Shown one piece after another: positions 1 to 10,279 of a DNA stretch of 64,000 nucleotides. The stretch lies in assembly GCA_005656395.1 (NCBI GenBank), contig SRSI01000006.1:248001-312000 (forward strand), read 5' to 3'. The position numbers were made by a program, and so were the translations under genes. Numbering within the stretch: the first letter of the stretch is position 1; every line of letters starts with the position of its first letter. The notes under the pieces are model-generated. The model did no database searches. It worked only from the letters and a program-made list of their open reading frames with translations, and had not been told where the DNA came from. This DNA comes from Strongyloides papillosus. Lineage: Eukaryota > Nematoda > Chromadorea > Rhabditida > Strongyloididae.

Positions 1-92
1 AAATATTTATATCACAAACAAAAGATTGGTTTTTCCGTCATTACTACTTTTTCGTATAATTTATAAATGATTTATTTTGTTTTTATTAGATA

Positions 93-2198
93 ATGAGTAA
101 GTCAACAAATGATCATGATGAAGAACAACGTGCTTTAGAAAGACATTTAGAAAGGAGTGTTGATAAGTTTCAGAAATTCCAAAAGTTGCTTAATGATTTT
201 GAAAAGCAAAACTTTTCAGAAGAAGTTCTTGATTCTTGTCCAAAATTAAAAGAATCTGTTACTGATATCGAGAAATTGAAATATCGTATATCTATTTTAA
301 AAAGATCGATTGAAAAACAGAAAAATGAAAATGCTAAAAAATCAAAGCCAAGTGAAGCTTCTGATAATAAAAAACAGTCTAATCAACCTCAAAAAACTGT
401 GAAAAAGCACGATTATGTCAAAGTTTTGGACTATGGTGACTCAATTGTTGGACAATTAAAATCTATATTCGCGACAGCTTTGAAAGATGCATTTCCATCA
501 ATTGACGACAAAGTTGTTCTCGTTGAAACAAACAACCCAAAATATGGTGATTATCAAATGAACAATGCATTAAAAATATGTGGAATCTTAAAAGCTTCTG
601 GAGAAAAAACCACCCCCAAAGATGTTGCATCAAAAGTAGCTGCATTAGTACCAAAAAGTGATTTAATTGAAAAACTTGATATTTCTCCTGCAGGATTTAT
701 TAATATTCATACAAATAAAAAATTCATCGGACAGAAAATTGGGAATATATTTAACAACGGTATTGTACTTCCTGTTATTGAGAAAAAACGTGTTGTCATT
801 GATTTTTCATCTCCTAACATTGCCAAAGAAATGCATGTTGGACATCTTAGATCAACTATTATAGGTGACAGTATCTCACGTTTATTAGAATATGTTGGTT
901 TTGATGTATTGCGTTTAAACCATATTGGAGATTGGGGAACACAATTTGGTATGCTAATTGCTCATCTAAAAGATAAATTCCCAAATTTCTTAACTGAAAT
1001 GCCACCTATATCTGATTTACAAGCATTTTACAAAGAAAGTAAAAAGAGATTTGACGAGGATGACGAGTTTAAGGCAAGGGCTTATCAATGTGTTGTGAAA
1101 CTACAAAATTTCGATGAAGAATTCGTAAAAGCATGGAAGCTTATTTGTGATGTTAGTAGAAAAAATTTCGAAAATATTTACAAAAGACTGGATATAAATT
1201 TAGTTGAAAGAGGTGAATCATATTATCAAAATCTTATGAAAAAAGTTGTCAATGATTTAGAAGTTGCTGGTGTCATTAAGACAGAAGAAGGAAGAAAAGT
1301 ATTTTTCCCAACTAATTGTCCAATTCCTTTGACAGTAGTCAAAACTGATGGTGGATTTACCTATGATACAAGTGATTTGGCAGCTATTCAACAGAGATTA
1401 TTCGAAGAGAAAGCAGATTGGGTCTTATACGTTATCGATGCTGGTCAAAGTTTGCATATGGAGACAATATTTGCCGCAGCAAGAGATTTAAAGTGGTATG
1501 ATGAAGAAAAAAAACGTATTGAACATATTTCTTTTGGTCTAGTACTTGGTGAGGATAAAAAGAAATTCAAGACAAGATCTGGAGAAACTGTTAAGTTAAG
1601 CGATCTTATGGATGAAGGATTGAAAAGAGCTAGTGATAAGCTTGTTGAGAAAGAACGTGATAAAGTATTGAGTCAAGAAGAATTAGAAGCAGCTAAAAAT
1701 GCCGTTGCATATGGTTGCATCAAATATGCTGATCTTTCTCACAATAGATGTCATGACTATGTCTTTAGTTTCGATCGTATGCTCGATGACAAAGGTAACA
1801 CTGCTGTCTATCTTCTATATGCTTACGCTCGTATAAGATCAATTGCTCGAAACGCTGGTGTTGAAAAGGTATCTTTGGAAAAATATATAAAAGATCTTAG
1901 TGATGGAGCTATACCATTGGATCATCCAGCAGAATTTAAATTAGCAAAACACATTCTTAAATTTTGTGATACAATTTTGACAGCTTTGGATACTTTTCTT
2001 CTTCATCAAATTTGTGACTACGTTTATGGACTTGCTACCACATTTCATGATTTTTACAATGAATGTTATGTTATCCAAAAAGATAGAGATGGAAATGTAA
2101 AACTCTATGAGAACAGACTTGTTTTATGCGAAGTTACTGCTGATATTATGAGTTCTTGCTTTAATATACTTGGTATAAAATGTGTCAACAGAATGTAA
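93..2198 (+). CDS. rars-1: Cytoplasmic arginyl-tRNA synthetase
   Basis: Charges tRNA-Arg with arginine in the cytosol. The 701-residue single-exon protein has an N-terminal charged helical/coiled region (about residues 10-85) like the multisynthetase-complex leucine zipper of animal ArgRS, then the class Ia catalytic core. The HIGH motif is HVGH at about residues 248-251, inside the family-typical stretch SSPNIAKEMHVGHLRS. The KMSKS counterpart is KFKTRSG at about 491-497, the degenerate form usual in ArgRS. The C terminus ends in the tRNA-anticodon (DALR) domain with ILGIKCVNRM. Length is close to the animal cytoplasmic enzyme (about 660). The start ATG lies 3 nt after a TTTTATTAG (81-89), a likely spliced-leader acceptor. 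An AATAAA at 2231-2236 lies just past the stop. The gene runs tail-to-tail into TMEM147, with 39 bp between the two stops. Confidence 0.97.
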   Translation: MSKSTNDHDEEQRALERHLERSVDKFQKFQKLLNDFEKQNFSEEVLDSCPKLKESVTDIEKLKYRISILKRSIEKQKNENAKKSKPSEASDNKKQSNQPQKTVKKHDYVKVLDYGDSIVGQLKSIFATALKDAFPSIDDKVVLVETNNPKYGDYQMNNALKICGILKASGEKTTPKDVASKVAALVPKSDLIEKLDISPAGFINIHTNKKFIGQKIGNIFNNGIVLPVIEKKRVVIDFSSPNIAKEMHVGHLRSTIIGDSISRLLEYVGFDVLRLNHIGDWGTQFGMLIAHLKDKFPNFLTEMPPISDLQAFYKESKKRFDEDDEFKARAYQCVVKLQNFDEEFVKAWKLICDVSRKNFENIYKRLDINLVERGESYYQNLMKKVVNDLEVAGVIKTEEGRKVFFPTNCPIPLTVVKTDGGFTYDTSDLAAIQQRLFEEKADWVLYVIDAGQSLHMETIFAAARDLKWYDEEKKRIEHISFGLVLGEDKKKFKTRSGETVKLSDLMDEGLKRASDKLVEKERDKVLSQEELEAAKNAVAYGCIKYADLSHNRCHDYVFSFDRMLDDKGNTAVYLLYAYARIRSIARNAGVEKVSLEKYIKDLSDGAIPLDHPAEFKLAKHILKFCDTILTALDTFLLHQICDYVYGLATTFHDFYNECYVIQKDRDGNVKLYENRLVLCEVTADIMSSCFNILGIKCVNRM

Positions 2199-2237
2199 TG
2201 TTACATTTTTATTGTTATATGTTTATTATAAATAAAA

Positions 2238-2967
2238 TTAACTACTTTTTCCTTTTATTGTAGGAGATTTGATGTAGGTATATAATGTTATAACGGATAT
2301 TAATAAATTTAGGATTCCGCGTACAACTATAGGTAGCGATGAAGGTATTAGAAAAAATAATGATGTAAAAATATTTTGTAGAATGGGTTGCGTAACAGAA
2401 ATTAATAATCCAATAGTTACTAAAAAACGATTTATACCTATTATATCATTTCTAGAATATAGCCATAAAAGTATTGATAAGGATATATAAAATACTAAAT
2501 CTATATTACATTGAATTGCTGAACATATATATTTGTAGTCAAATGCTGTTCCTCTTGCTTCTAAGATAAAACTTGGGAAGTAGTTAGCAAAAGAATGGGC
2601 AAATGACCACCCTAAACCAACAGATAAACATCTAATTTCAGGTTTTCCGATAAAAAAATGAATTATCAGTAAATATATTCCAATTACATCAAAAATATCC
2701 ACAATTGAATTTGAAATATCCTTTAAAAATTAGGATAATTAAAGCTATTTTCCAACTTACAACGGGTATAGTAAATAAGTTATTTGTATTGTGAGGGAAA
2801 AATGTTGCCATAATCATTAGTTTTATAAATTGAGTTAGAAAATATATGATTCCTGCTTGTACTGGCATCCATACATTTGTGTATTCATTTAATCCACTAT
2901 ATTTGAAAACAATAATGTAGGGGGCGTATCCCAATAAAGAACAATTAATAAAATGAAAAAGAGTCAT
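2238..2967 (-). CDS. TMEM147: TMEM147, ER membrane protein, two exons
   Basis: Polytopic ER membrane protein; in vertebrates TMEM147 belongs to a translocon-associated complex with Nicalin and NOMO. Exons are 2967-2761 and 2720-2238, joined in phase 0 across a 40-nt intron (GTAAGT donor, TTTAAAG acceptor); the product is 229 residues, against about 224 in human. It opens MTLFHF followed by NCSLLGYAPY, as in the vertebrate protein, and keeps the conserved ATFFP segment, the exon-junction region ISNSIVDIFDVIG, the GLGWSFAHS helix and EARGTAFDYKYI. Read without splicing the frame ends shortly after the junction, so the intron is needed. About seven hydrophobic segments are visible. An X-box-like sequence lies 43 bp upstream of the start. 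Confidence 0.93.
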
Positions 2968-3009
2968 GATGGAAAATAACTATTTTTTTGGCAGATTTTT
3001 ATTTTTGTT

Positions 3010-3023
3010 ATTGCCAAGGCAAC
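3010..3023. promoter_or_regulatory. X-box-like RFX/DAF-19 site upstream of TMEM147
   Basis: The 14-mer ATTGCCAAGGCAAC fits the nematode X-box pattern RYYNYY-WW-RRNRAC at every position when read on the plus strand, apart from AA instead of the more common AT in the centre. It forms inverted half-sites around the AA. It sits 43 bp upstream of the TMEM147 ATG, inside the usual range for functional X-boxes. The match is seen in the sequence; function is inferred. Confidence 0.45.
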
Positions 3024-3252
3024 CTTCCTAATTTGGTCTTACTAGGAAATTGGAATTATCTCAAATAAAAACCGATATAAAAAAGCTGGTAATGTAGCTT
3101 TCCATAAATTATATAACTGTGAATTTTGAAGTTTTTATTTAAAAATAAAATTTCGAAAAGAGAAGTGTAGTACTATCATTTTTAAGGGATAATTTAAACA
3201 CAATTAGAGATCATCTTAATTTAACAAGTTAGATTTTTTATGTACTTTTCAA

Positions 3253-4088
3253 TTAGTCCAATTCGCTCAATCTATGAAGTGTTTCTTCTTCTGGTAATGG
3301 TCTTCTCTTCCATCTTGGATTCAATAAAATAATTACAACACTTACACAATAACAAATTATAAAGATACCAAGGAAATTACTAACAGCTTGTTTTCCACAA
3401 AATTCTTTATCTTTCGTCCAACATGTATGTTTCCAAGCAGCTCTTTCTGAAATGCCGACTAAAGCATTAACAGAAACTATAATGAAAATAATAAGACCAA
3501 ACAATTGATGAAATGGCATTAAGAATTGTCTTGTTGATTGCCTTGCTCCGGGAATAAAAAAAGTATAAAATGCTACGGCATATTGTGCAAAATATGACAA
3601 AATTATGGTAGCTCCAATCCAGGAATGCAATGACATGTAATTTGGTATTGGATCTGGATTGCCTTGAGCATCTTTATGATAATCATGAGAATCTAAAACT
3701 GCTTTAATAGCCACAATAACCATGATTAACACTACTGTGTGAATACACAAGTGTGCTAATTTTGTTATCCTTTTCGGCTCACTTCTTAACGCTCTATATA
3801 TAATTATTGATTCGCCATATAAAAATATAAATCCAATTGTCATGAAAGTAGGGTGGTAATGAAATTGTTTTTCTGGATCATCACTCCATCCAAAACCACC
3901 ATCATCAAAGCTTCCCATCCAATAAGCAGAGCTGAGGAAAGCCAAAACACCTTTATTTAATGATATCTACTAGATGACGTGGAGCTTAAAAACTTACCGG
4001 ATATTTGTGAAAATATTAAAATCTTACTAAATAGAGAACGACTTTGTTCTTCAGATAGAATATTAGAGTTTTCAAATACAATGGACAT
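3253..4088 (-). CDS. Cytochrome b561 family transmembrane reductase, two exons
   Basis: Six-helix di-haem protein of the CYB561 family, which moves electrons from ascorbate across vesicle or lysosomal membranes. Exon 1 is 4088-3998 and exon 2 is 3950-3253, joined in phase 1 across a 47-nt intron with a CCG|GTAAGT donor; the product is 262 residues, near the family length of about 250. The exon 1 end FSQISG joins to VLAFLSSAYWMG, matching the first helix of animal b561. The haem ligands are present: His63 (HPTF), His97/His101 (HLCIH), His139 (SLHSW) and His178 (FHQLFG). Loop cysteines follow helix 5 (HTCWTKDKEFCG). A TTTTATAG five bases before the ATG is a likely spliced-leader acceptor. I cannot assign a subfamily. 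Confidence 0.9.
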
Positions 4089-4115
4089 TTTTACTATAAA
4101 ATTAGAAGAAAAATT

Positions 4116-4247
4116 TCAAACTCTCAAGATTCTGCGGTAATAAAGAATAAATGGCAAAATAAATACTATCAAATGCACGCACACTACAAATTTCATATAT
4201 TTATATCTGCGTGTTTCGTCATAATAAGTGGTGTCAATGAAAGCTAT
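4116..4247 (-). CDS. Possible 3'-terminal exon of an unknown membrane protein gene
   Basis: After a good acceptor (TTTCACTGTAG) there is a 43-codon open stretch ending in TGA at 4116-4118. It encodes a polar start with YYDETRRYKY and then one hydrophobic helix ending ILYYRRIL. The composition (Asp, Glu, Arg, Cys, His) is richer than chance AT-rich frames in this spacer. The stop is only 20 nt upstream of the inferred spliced-leader acceptor of the b561 gene, so this could be the tail of an upstream gene in the same transcript. I find no clear donor or start for preceding exons; a GTCTCT donor after a short ATG-AAC-ATT at about 4286 is weak. Function unknown. Confidence 0.3.
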   Translation of the reverse strand: MAFIDTTYYDETRRYKYMKFVVCVHLIVFILPFILYYRRILRV

Positions 4248-4993
4248 CTACAGTGAAAGAAAAATAAAAACTGTTAGAGAGACAATGTTCATAGATGTAT
4301 ATTAGTAGCTATGTAAAAAAACTAATGAAAAAGACGGCTTTTCAATTTATAATTAAAATTTTTTTGTTTTATAATGAAAAATAAATGACAACGATATAAA
4401 GAATTTTTATAAATTGAGGAAGATATTGAATATCTATCATTTAAATGTTTTCAGAAAGAGTATGAATATTTATTATTCCTAATTTATATAAATGTATGAT
4501 AGTAAAAAATTTTTGCTGTGAAGAATTTTATGATTATTACAGATATAACAAAGCTTATAGACAAAATTTATTCTAATAACATAAAAAACAATAAGGTAAT
4601 TAAGATTAACAAATATTAAAGGTGAAATATTTAGAAATTGTTTTGTGATATAAGGTTTTTCGATGTTTTTCTGGTTTAATTCTCCAAATAAAACGCATAA
4701 AAAGAACAATATTAAATAAATTATTGTATATGAGTTAATCAAATGGGCTTTTCATAGATAAACTGATAGTAAAAAATTATTTTCTATAAAAATTACTAAC
4801 GACAAAATCTATGCGAAAGTCAAAAGTCTTCGAACTAGCGAAATTAAAATAAAAGATGTTTTATTTATTTCATTATTAATTAAAGCTAATTGGTCCTTTA
4901 CCATGATGTAACAATTCCTAAAATGAATTTCTCGAATCTTACTAATAAAATAAGACTCTACCTATTTATAAAATAGGAGTAAGGATTAGACAT
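4248..4993. other. AT-rich spacer, 746 bp
   Basis: No supported gene. An 87-codon minus-strand frame (4742-4479) is rich in Ile, Asn, Tyr and Leu, lacks an ATG at its head and resembles chance AT-rich reading. A short perfect hairpin, CCTATTT-ATA-AAATAGG, lies just before the next gene. Confidence 0.6.
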
Positions 4994-5238
4994 ATGAGTC
5001 TAAAGTCAATTAAGGTAGAGTTTACTTGTATAAACTAAAACCGTTGTAGTTTCATGTGTACATTTATAAGTGTGATTCGTATTTTGACCCACCCTGTTAT
5101 ACGAATATACAACCTACTCACGGTAGAATTTATATTTCCCCATATCCCACAAAAATATATTCACCTGAGTCAAAAAATAATTCTAATTATCTATTAAATT
5201 ACAATTTAAGTCAAAATAGATGCATACAACGATGCTAA
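4994..5238 (+). CDS. Small hypothetical protein, two exons (tentative)
   Basis: Exon 1 (4994-5014) encodes MSLKSIK. After a 35-nt intron (GTAGAG donor, GTTGTAG acceptor), exon 2 (5050-5238) continues in phase 0 with FHVYIYKCDSYFDPPCYTN and ends NRCIQRC. The product would be 69 residues with five Cys and many Tyr, Pro and Ser. The amino-acid mix is more complex than chance reading in this spacer, and 35 nt is also the length of the Derlin intron at 60.0 kb. No signal peptide and no recognised family. The exon 1 call is the weak point. Confidence 0.35.
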
Positions 5239-5426
5239 ACTTCTGAATAGGATTTTCAATTGGAAAAATGCATATATTTCATTGCTTTTTATTTAATGAC
5301 GTTCTCGTAACAAAGTGAAGGTACTCCAAGACGGACAAATTATTCTTAAAAATTTCTAATTTGTGAATCTATAATTTTTTTAAAGTATTAGAAACATAAT
5401 TCCATTTTTAAAAGAATTTTCTAATA

Positions 5427-5828
5427 ATGGATAGTTTAGAACCATCCTGCAATACTAAGTCCGATGACGAAGAAATAATAGATCCTGAAGCACCGGAATT
5501 AAAAGAAGATTGTATGAAATTGTTAGAAAAGTATGTTTATAAGTTAACAAAGTAGTTTTTCTTTTGTTTTAGTTCATATGAATTTGAAAAAATTACAACA
5601 AAATTAAAACCATTTAAAACTGGAAATGGATTTTTATTAATGTCAACAAGTAGGAAGAAGTTTCGATTATGGTTACCTCAACCAATTAAACAAAAAAAGC
5701 CTGATTTGCTAAAAATGCGTAGGAAAGACTTACGACTGATAGAAGACGACAAGAAAATATTAAAAAAACAAATTAATTCTTCATTACTTTCTGAAAATGA
5801 TTTTAATAATCTCCTTAAAAATAAATAA
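5427..5828 (+). CDS. Small basic protein of unknown function, two exons
   Basis: Exon 1 (5427-5530) and exon 2 (5573-5828) join in phase 2 across a 42-nt intron with a GTATGT donor and TTTTAG acceptor, giving 119 residues. The N-terminal third is acidic (DDEEIIDPEAPELKED). The middle has a distinctive segment, KPFKTGNGFLLMSTSRKKF, and then RLWLPQPIKQ. The C-terminal third is strongly Lys/Arg-rich and helical, ending NDFNNLLKNK. No signal peptide or membrane segment; the charge pattern would suit a nuclear or RNA-associated protein, but that is only inference. I do not recognise the family. Confidence 0.75.
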
Positions 5829-7395
5829 ATATTTTTGTAAAAGAATTTTATTATTATTTCAAAGGTAATTTACTCCTTAATTTATTCTGGTTTAAAATAT
5901 TAATGTTGTATAATAAAAAATGATCTTTAAATTAATATTATTTGAACTTGTGCATCTTAGTTTTAAGTATTTTGTTATATTTACATACAGTGTCTTCTGC
6001 AAAGTTTTTCCTAGTATTTTATACGAAAATATGCAATATTGTACAAAATATATTTTAATGATATATTTGAACCAAAGAGACTTTTCACATACATCTTAAA
6101 TATGCGTAATACCGTTTTTGGTTAGTAGAGTAATTTTGTTTTATAAATTTTTTATGATTTTACTTCAATTATTATCATTATTTTGGTGTTCAACGTACAT
6201 ATTTGTATTATTAAATTGCTTTTATATATATTTAAATAAGGATTACATAAAAAATTAAGGGTTATTACTGATATTTTTGCATACTTATAAAATAAAAATA
6301 GTAATAATAAAGTCAAAAGGTAATTTTTGATAAAAGTATATATTTCTATAAATATAATCAAATGTTGGTGTACGAAAAAGGAAGAAAATTAATTTTAATT
6401 ATTACATTATCACATCATTTATTTAAAAGTAGAGTCTTCTTAAACATTTAGTTATCTTTCACTCTTACTTAAATCAAGGAATTTAATAATTTCTATTTTT
6501 ATTGCTATAAAGATTATAAAAATAACAGGCCAAGTATTTGTAACATTAAGAGTTTTATAAATCATATTCGAATAATTATTTATTAGATGATATCTATCTT
6601 AATATATGTTGTCCATTGTTACTAAAATATCGTTTACTAAAAAACAATAAATATAATCGACAGCAGACATTTTAATAACATTAAATCATATAGAATCACG
6701 GCAAATTTGTAATCGTTCGAATTCGTTAATGCAATTTTTTCTACCAAAATCATATTAGTTTATATCTAATAAGAGATGAATATATTTTAATGAAAGTATA
6801 AACGGTTCACATTTAATCAAATAACTTTTTGGAAGAAATAAGTTATTAAGATAAAAAATTAAAACCATTCTTCAATAAATGAAGTATATGTATATTTTAT
6901 TTTTATGTAACACTAACTCTTTTATATTTAGAAGAACTTTACATTTCTTTAAACAAAATATTTAATTTTACATAAATTAAAAAAATCGTAGCTCTGGTAT
7001 GCATAAAAATCTACGTATATGTTTGATATGATTAATTGTTAAAAGATAGGAAAGAAATTAAACGAGAATTGAATGTTTAGATTTATTATTCTAAAAATTA
7101 CAATAAATAGAAATTTAAAAAATAAAACATTATATACAAAAACCAAAGATACAGCATATATTTGTAATAATATATTGACAAATCTAGCAAACCATAAACA
7201 AAATGATTTGATTATTACATTTATATACCTATTAACCATAATCTATAACCAGGTAGTGCAGAGAATTTGTTTCGTATATAAAGTTACAGTGTAATTATAC
7301 AGATTGAGATTGAAAGAATTAGCCATGGTTAATATAATTAATACATAACCAAAGAGATACTGCAGCAGTTTGTTTATCAATAGTATAGTCTTTTT
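5829..7395. other. AT-rich spacer, 1.57 kb
   Basis: I see no gene, RNA or repeat that I can support. Frames of 66-73 codons at 6152-6361 and 7039-7294 occur on both strands and consist almost entirely of Ile, Asn, Tyr, Phe, Leu and Lys, as expected by chance at this base composition. Confidence 0.65.
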
Positions 7396-7788
7396 TTAAT
7401 AAGATACTACTGCATTAGAGACTCCTTGCGAATGTTCATTTATATAAATTGTTGGTTCTTTAAAATAATGTTGAAGTTGAGCGACAAGATTAACTTTACG
7501 TGTTCTCATCATTGGATCTTGTCGTGGTGTGTCAACAATATTTTCATCCTCACAATTAGAATTAGCTGCTTTAAAAATTTCAGCTCGAATCATTTGTGAA
7601 AAATCCACCATATTAGAGTGTTTTCTAGATTTAAATTTTTTAATGGAATACTCTTCCTCATCAGAGTTTGATGAAACGTGTCTAAAGGTATGTGGAATAC
7701 CAGCAGTGTTTAATATTATATTGTTTGTTGTTTTAGATGTCCCAACAAAAATAGCAGGCATACATTCACTAACATTAGTTCCTTCCAT
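7396..7788 (-). CDS. Hypothetical 130-residue protein
   Basis: Single-exon frame from ATG 7788 to TAA 7396. Composition is balanced (Met, His, Arg, Gln, Asp, Glu), unlike the chance frames nearby. Visible features are an acidic-to-basic switch (SSNSDEEEYSIKKFKSRKHS), a short helical block (FSQMIRAEIFKAA) and a Gln-rich stretch (NLVAQLQHYF). No signal peptide or membrane helix, and no family I recognise. A CTCGGTAG about 25 nt before the ATG could be a spliced-leader acceptor. Another coding-like ORF lies just upstream on the same strand (7870-8001), so the two may share a transcript. Confidence 0.65.
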   Translation of the reverse strand: MEGTNVSECMPAIFVGTSKTTNNIILNTAGIPHTFRHVSSNSDEEEYSIKKFKSRKHSNMVDFSQMIRAEIFKAANSNCEDENIVDTPRQDPMMRTRKVNLVAQLQHYFKEPTIYINEHSQGVSNAVVSY

Positions 7789-7869
7789 AGTAAAATGACA
7801 ATAATAAATTATCTACCGAGTACAAAGGGTATTAGATTATATTTTAAAATGAAGAAATAATTTGACAAT

Positions 7870-8001
7870 TTACCAAAATGGTATTCCTCCTTTCACTTCT
7901 TCTCTTTTATACTGGTATATTCCGACACTTTGTATACGTTTTATAATCAACGTCAAACCAATAGTTGGTGATGCCCCAGTGGTATGTGCTGGGCTTGACA
8001 T
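7870..8001 (-). CDS. Candidate 43-residue small ORF
   Basis: ATG at 8001 to TAA at 7870. The encoded peptide starts MSSPAHTTGASPTIG and ends EEVKGGIPFW. It has high complexity and unusually high GC for the region, which suggests coding. A GTTAG about 20 nt upstream may be a trans-splice acceptor. The last codons contain a potential donor (TTTTG|GTAAAT), but splicing to the downstream acceptor gives an immediate stop, so I keep it as its own ORF. The same DNA also folds into a set of nested hairpins, so an RNA rather than a protein role is possible. Function unknown. Confidence 0.4.
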   Translation of the reverse strand: MSSPAHTTGASPTIGLTLIIKRIQSVGIYQYKREEVKGGIPFW

Positions 8002-8030
8002 TTAGCCACATTAAATGTAGTCTAACGTTG
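7948..8030. other. Nested hairpins forming a cloverleaf-like fold
   Basis: An outer pair CAACGT/ACGTTG (7948-7953 with 8025-8030) encloses three consecutive hairpins: ACCAA-TAG-TTGGT, CCCAG-(9 nt)-CTGGG, and ACATTTA-(7 nt)-TAAATGT. The pairing is seen directly. It is not a tRNA: there is no T-loop or D-loop consensus and the arm lengths are wrong. It overlaps the small ORF at 7870-8001. Confidence 0.35.
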
Positions 8031-10279
8031 TAATATATAAAAAAGGTGGCTCTTTATCAATGTAGATGTCATTGTTAAAAGGGTGTCTGTGAATCAACAT
8101 TATATTTACACATTAAATCGTTGAAATGCTGCCAGCACAATTATATTATCATATCTTTATTTTTTGTTGCGTATCTCAATCAAGGGTATTCCTTCTTAAA
8201 CAAATCAAAGTTGTTTTACAGCAGCTGTCTTTACACAAAATTTTCTTTCATTGTATACGTGAATTTTTTGATTTTTGGAAAACGTGTTGATAAGAAATTA
8301 TCGGAGATCACATTAAGATTAAATTTTTTTCCTTCCATATAATTAATCATTTCTTATTAGATATTTTATTTTTTGGAAAGAATTATATGTAATTTCTTTG
8401 ACATAATTTTTCGATTAATGTTAAATTTTTCTGTATTTTTTAAATATAATTTTTATAAAATGGTAGAGGTGATTAATGAATTATTGTAATCATGGTAAAA
8501 TCTTTGAATTCACTTTGATATTCAGCCAAAAATTTGCAAGTTTGTTATGTTAAAAAATGTTTTTAATGGTATTGAAATGATAATCACTGCTGTTTTTGCA
8601 AAATAAATTTATATAATTATATTTTTAAAAATATATATATCAAATTTTGATAATATCATTTATTTAAGGGGAAAAATATTATTATTAGTAACATATAATA
8701 TAACAAAAATTAGATGATAAATAATACTATATACAATAATATTCAATAAATTATTTCTACATAAAATATCAATTTTCATTTGTCAAAATATATTATTAGT
8801 TAAATAATTTTTTACTGTTTTGCGATGGGGAATACCTTTAATTCAAAATGTACTTTTTATCATAAACAATATTTTTTTATACATATAAATATATATATAT
8901 AGTGATGGAGGATACCCTATAAAATTTTAAAGATTATTTAAAAAAAATTCCTATCGCAAATACAGTTTTATGTTGGTAATGTAATTTTTGATTAGAAATT
9001 CTCCTAATCATATGACTTAGAAAAATGATTAATAATGAAAATGAAAAAATTATATGTTTTTAATAGATTTTTATGTGCTTATAGTAATACTAGTCATCCA
9101 TCCAGGGTAATAAAAAGAAATTAAAAATAAAATTTTTGAACCCGTGATATGATAGTTTGTTGAGATTTTGTATCAATTTTTTTTAACATTTTGTATTTCT
9201 TTTATCGAAAAATGTTGACGTGTAGAACTGTAACGAAAAGTAATCAAATTTTTATATTTTAAAAGTCGTTTAATATCAAATTTTTAAGAAAAAAGTATAA
9301 TAAGTAAAACAATTAATTTTCTGATTATTATTTTGTCAATGATTGATCACAAGACTTATTTTTCTATTGTTAGAAAGTAATAATAGGAAACCCGGTGTTT
9401 AAGGATTACCTAATGATCGAAATTTGATCTTTTAAAAAAATATTTTGACAAAATTTTTATGGTGAAAAATATTTTCAGGGAACTTGTTATTTAATTTCTA
9501 TGTTAATCAAACATATTTTTTTGTTTTAAATAAATTTTAATGATTATACAAAAAAGAAGATGTAAGTTAAAAAATGTTACTATTAATAATAACAGATATA
9601 AACTTAACTATGTTTTTAAAAATAACATTTCATTTTAATCCTAAAATATGTAGAAGATTAAAATATTAAAAACATCTTTTTTAATATTATATGTTGGGTA
9701 AAAAGTTTACAAATTAATAAACTATTGGTTATAATACTTTTTTAATGTATACAAATGACTAAAAATATTTTTTATTATTCATAAATTATGGATTAATATT
9801 TGTTTTTCCAAGCATATGCATCATTATTCCATATCAATTTTTCAGAAAAAAAGTATATAAAAATCATTTCTGTTTAACTATTTATATTACTTTTCTTATC
9901 TGTGGTAAAACAATAAATGTGTTATTGTAATATCAAAAGATCAGTAATTTTACTATTAAAAAAGTGTTTCAAAATATTTAATGTAGCAATTTTTGTTCAT
10001 TTAAAATGCTTTTTTTTATATATTCATAAAAAAATTCATTTCTTTAAATAATTAATTTATAATTTTAAAAGTAGTTGAAGTTAAATAAAAATTTTTTTTA
10101 CTAGTTAAACGCATCAAAAACATTGACAAATAACTTTTATATTCAACATTTTTTAGAATTTACAGTAATAATAAAAGTTTATTATATTTTTAAATTAAAA
10201 TATTTAACCTTGGCATTAAAAAAACAATAATTTATTTAAACGTTACATAAACATTATTTTACAGGCATAATCTACCTTG
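8031..10279. other. AT-rich spacer, 2.2 kb
   Basis: No gene that I can support. A 73-codon plus-strand frame (8121-8342) begins with TTG, has no ATG near its start and no splice context. A run of alternating AT lies near 8880-8900. Two similar short strings (GATGGGGAATACC near 8824 and GATGGAGGATACC near 8903) may be remnants of a repeat. Confidence 0.6.

Noticed and set aside
4479..4742. 87-codon minus-strand hydrophobic frame
   Set aside because: No ATG at its start and low-complexity content; could be part of an unseen gene but not supportable.
7948..8030. tRNA gene
   Set aside because: The cloverleaf-like fold lacks A/B box sequences, D-loop and T-loop residues and correct arm lengths.
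8121..8342. 73-codon plus-strand frame
   Set aside because: Starts with TTG, no ATG or splice acceptor nearby, hydrophobic AT-rich composition.
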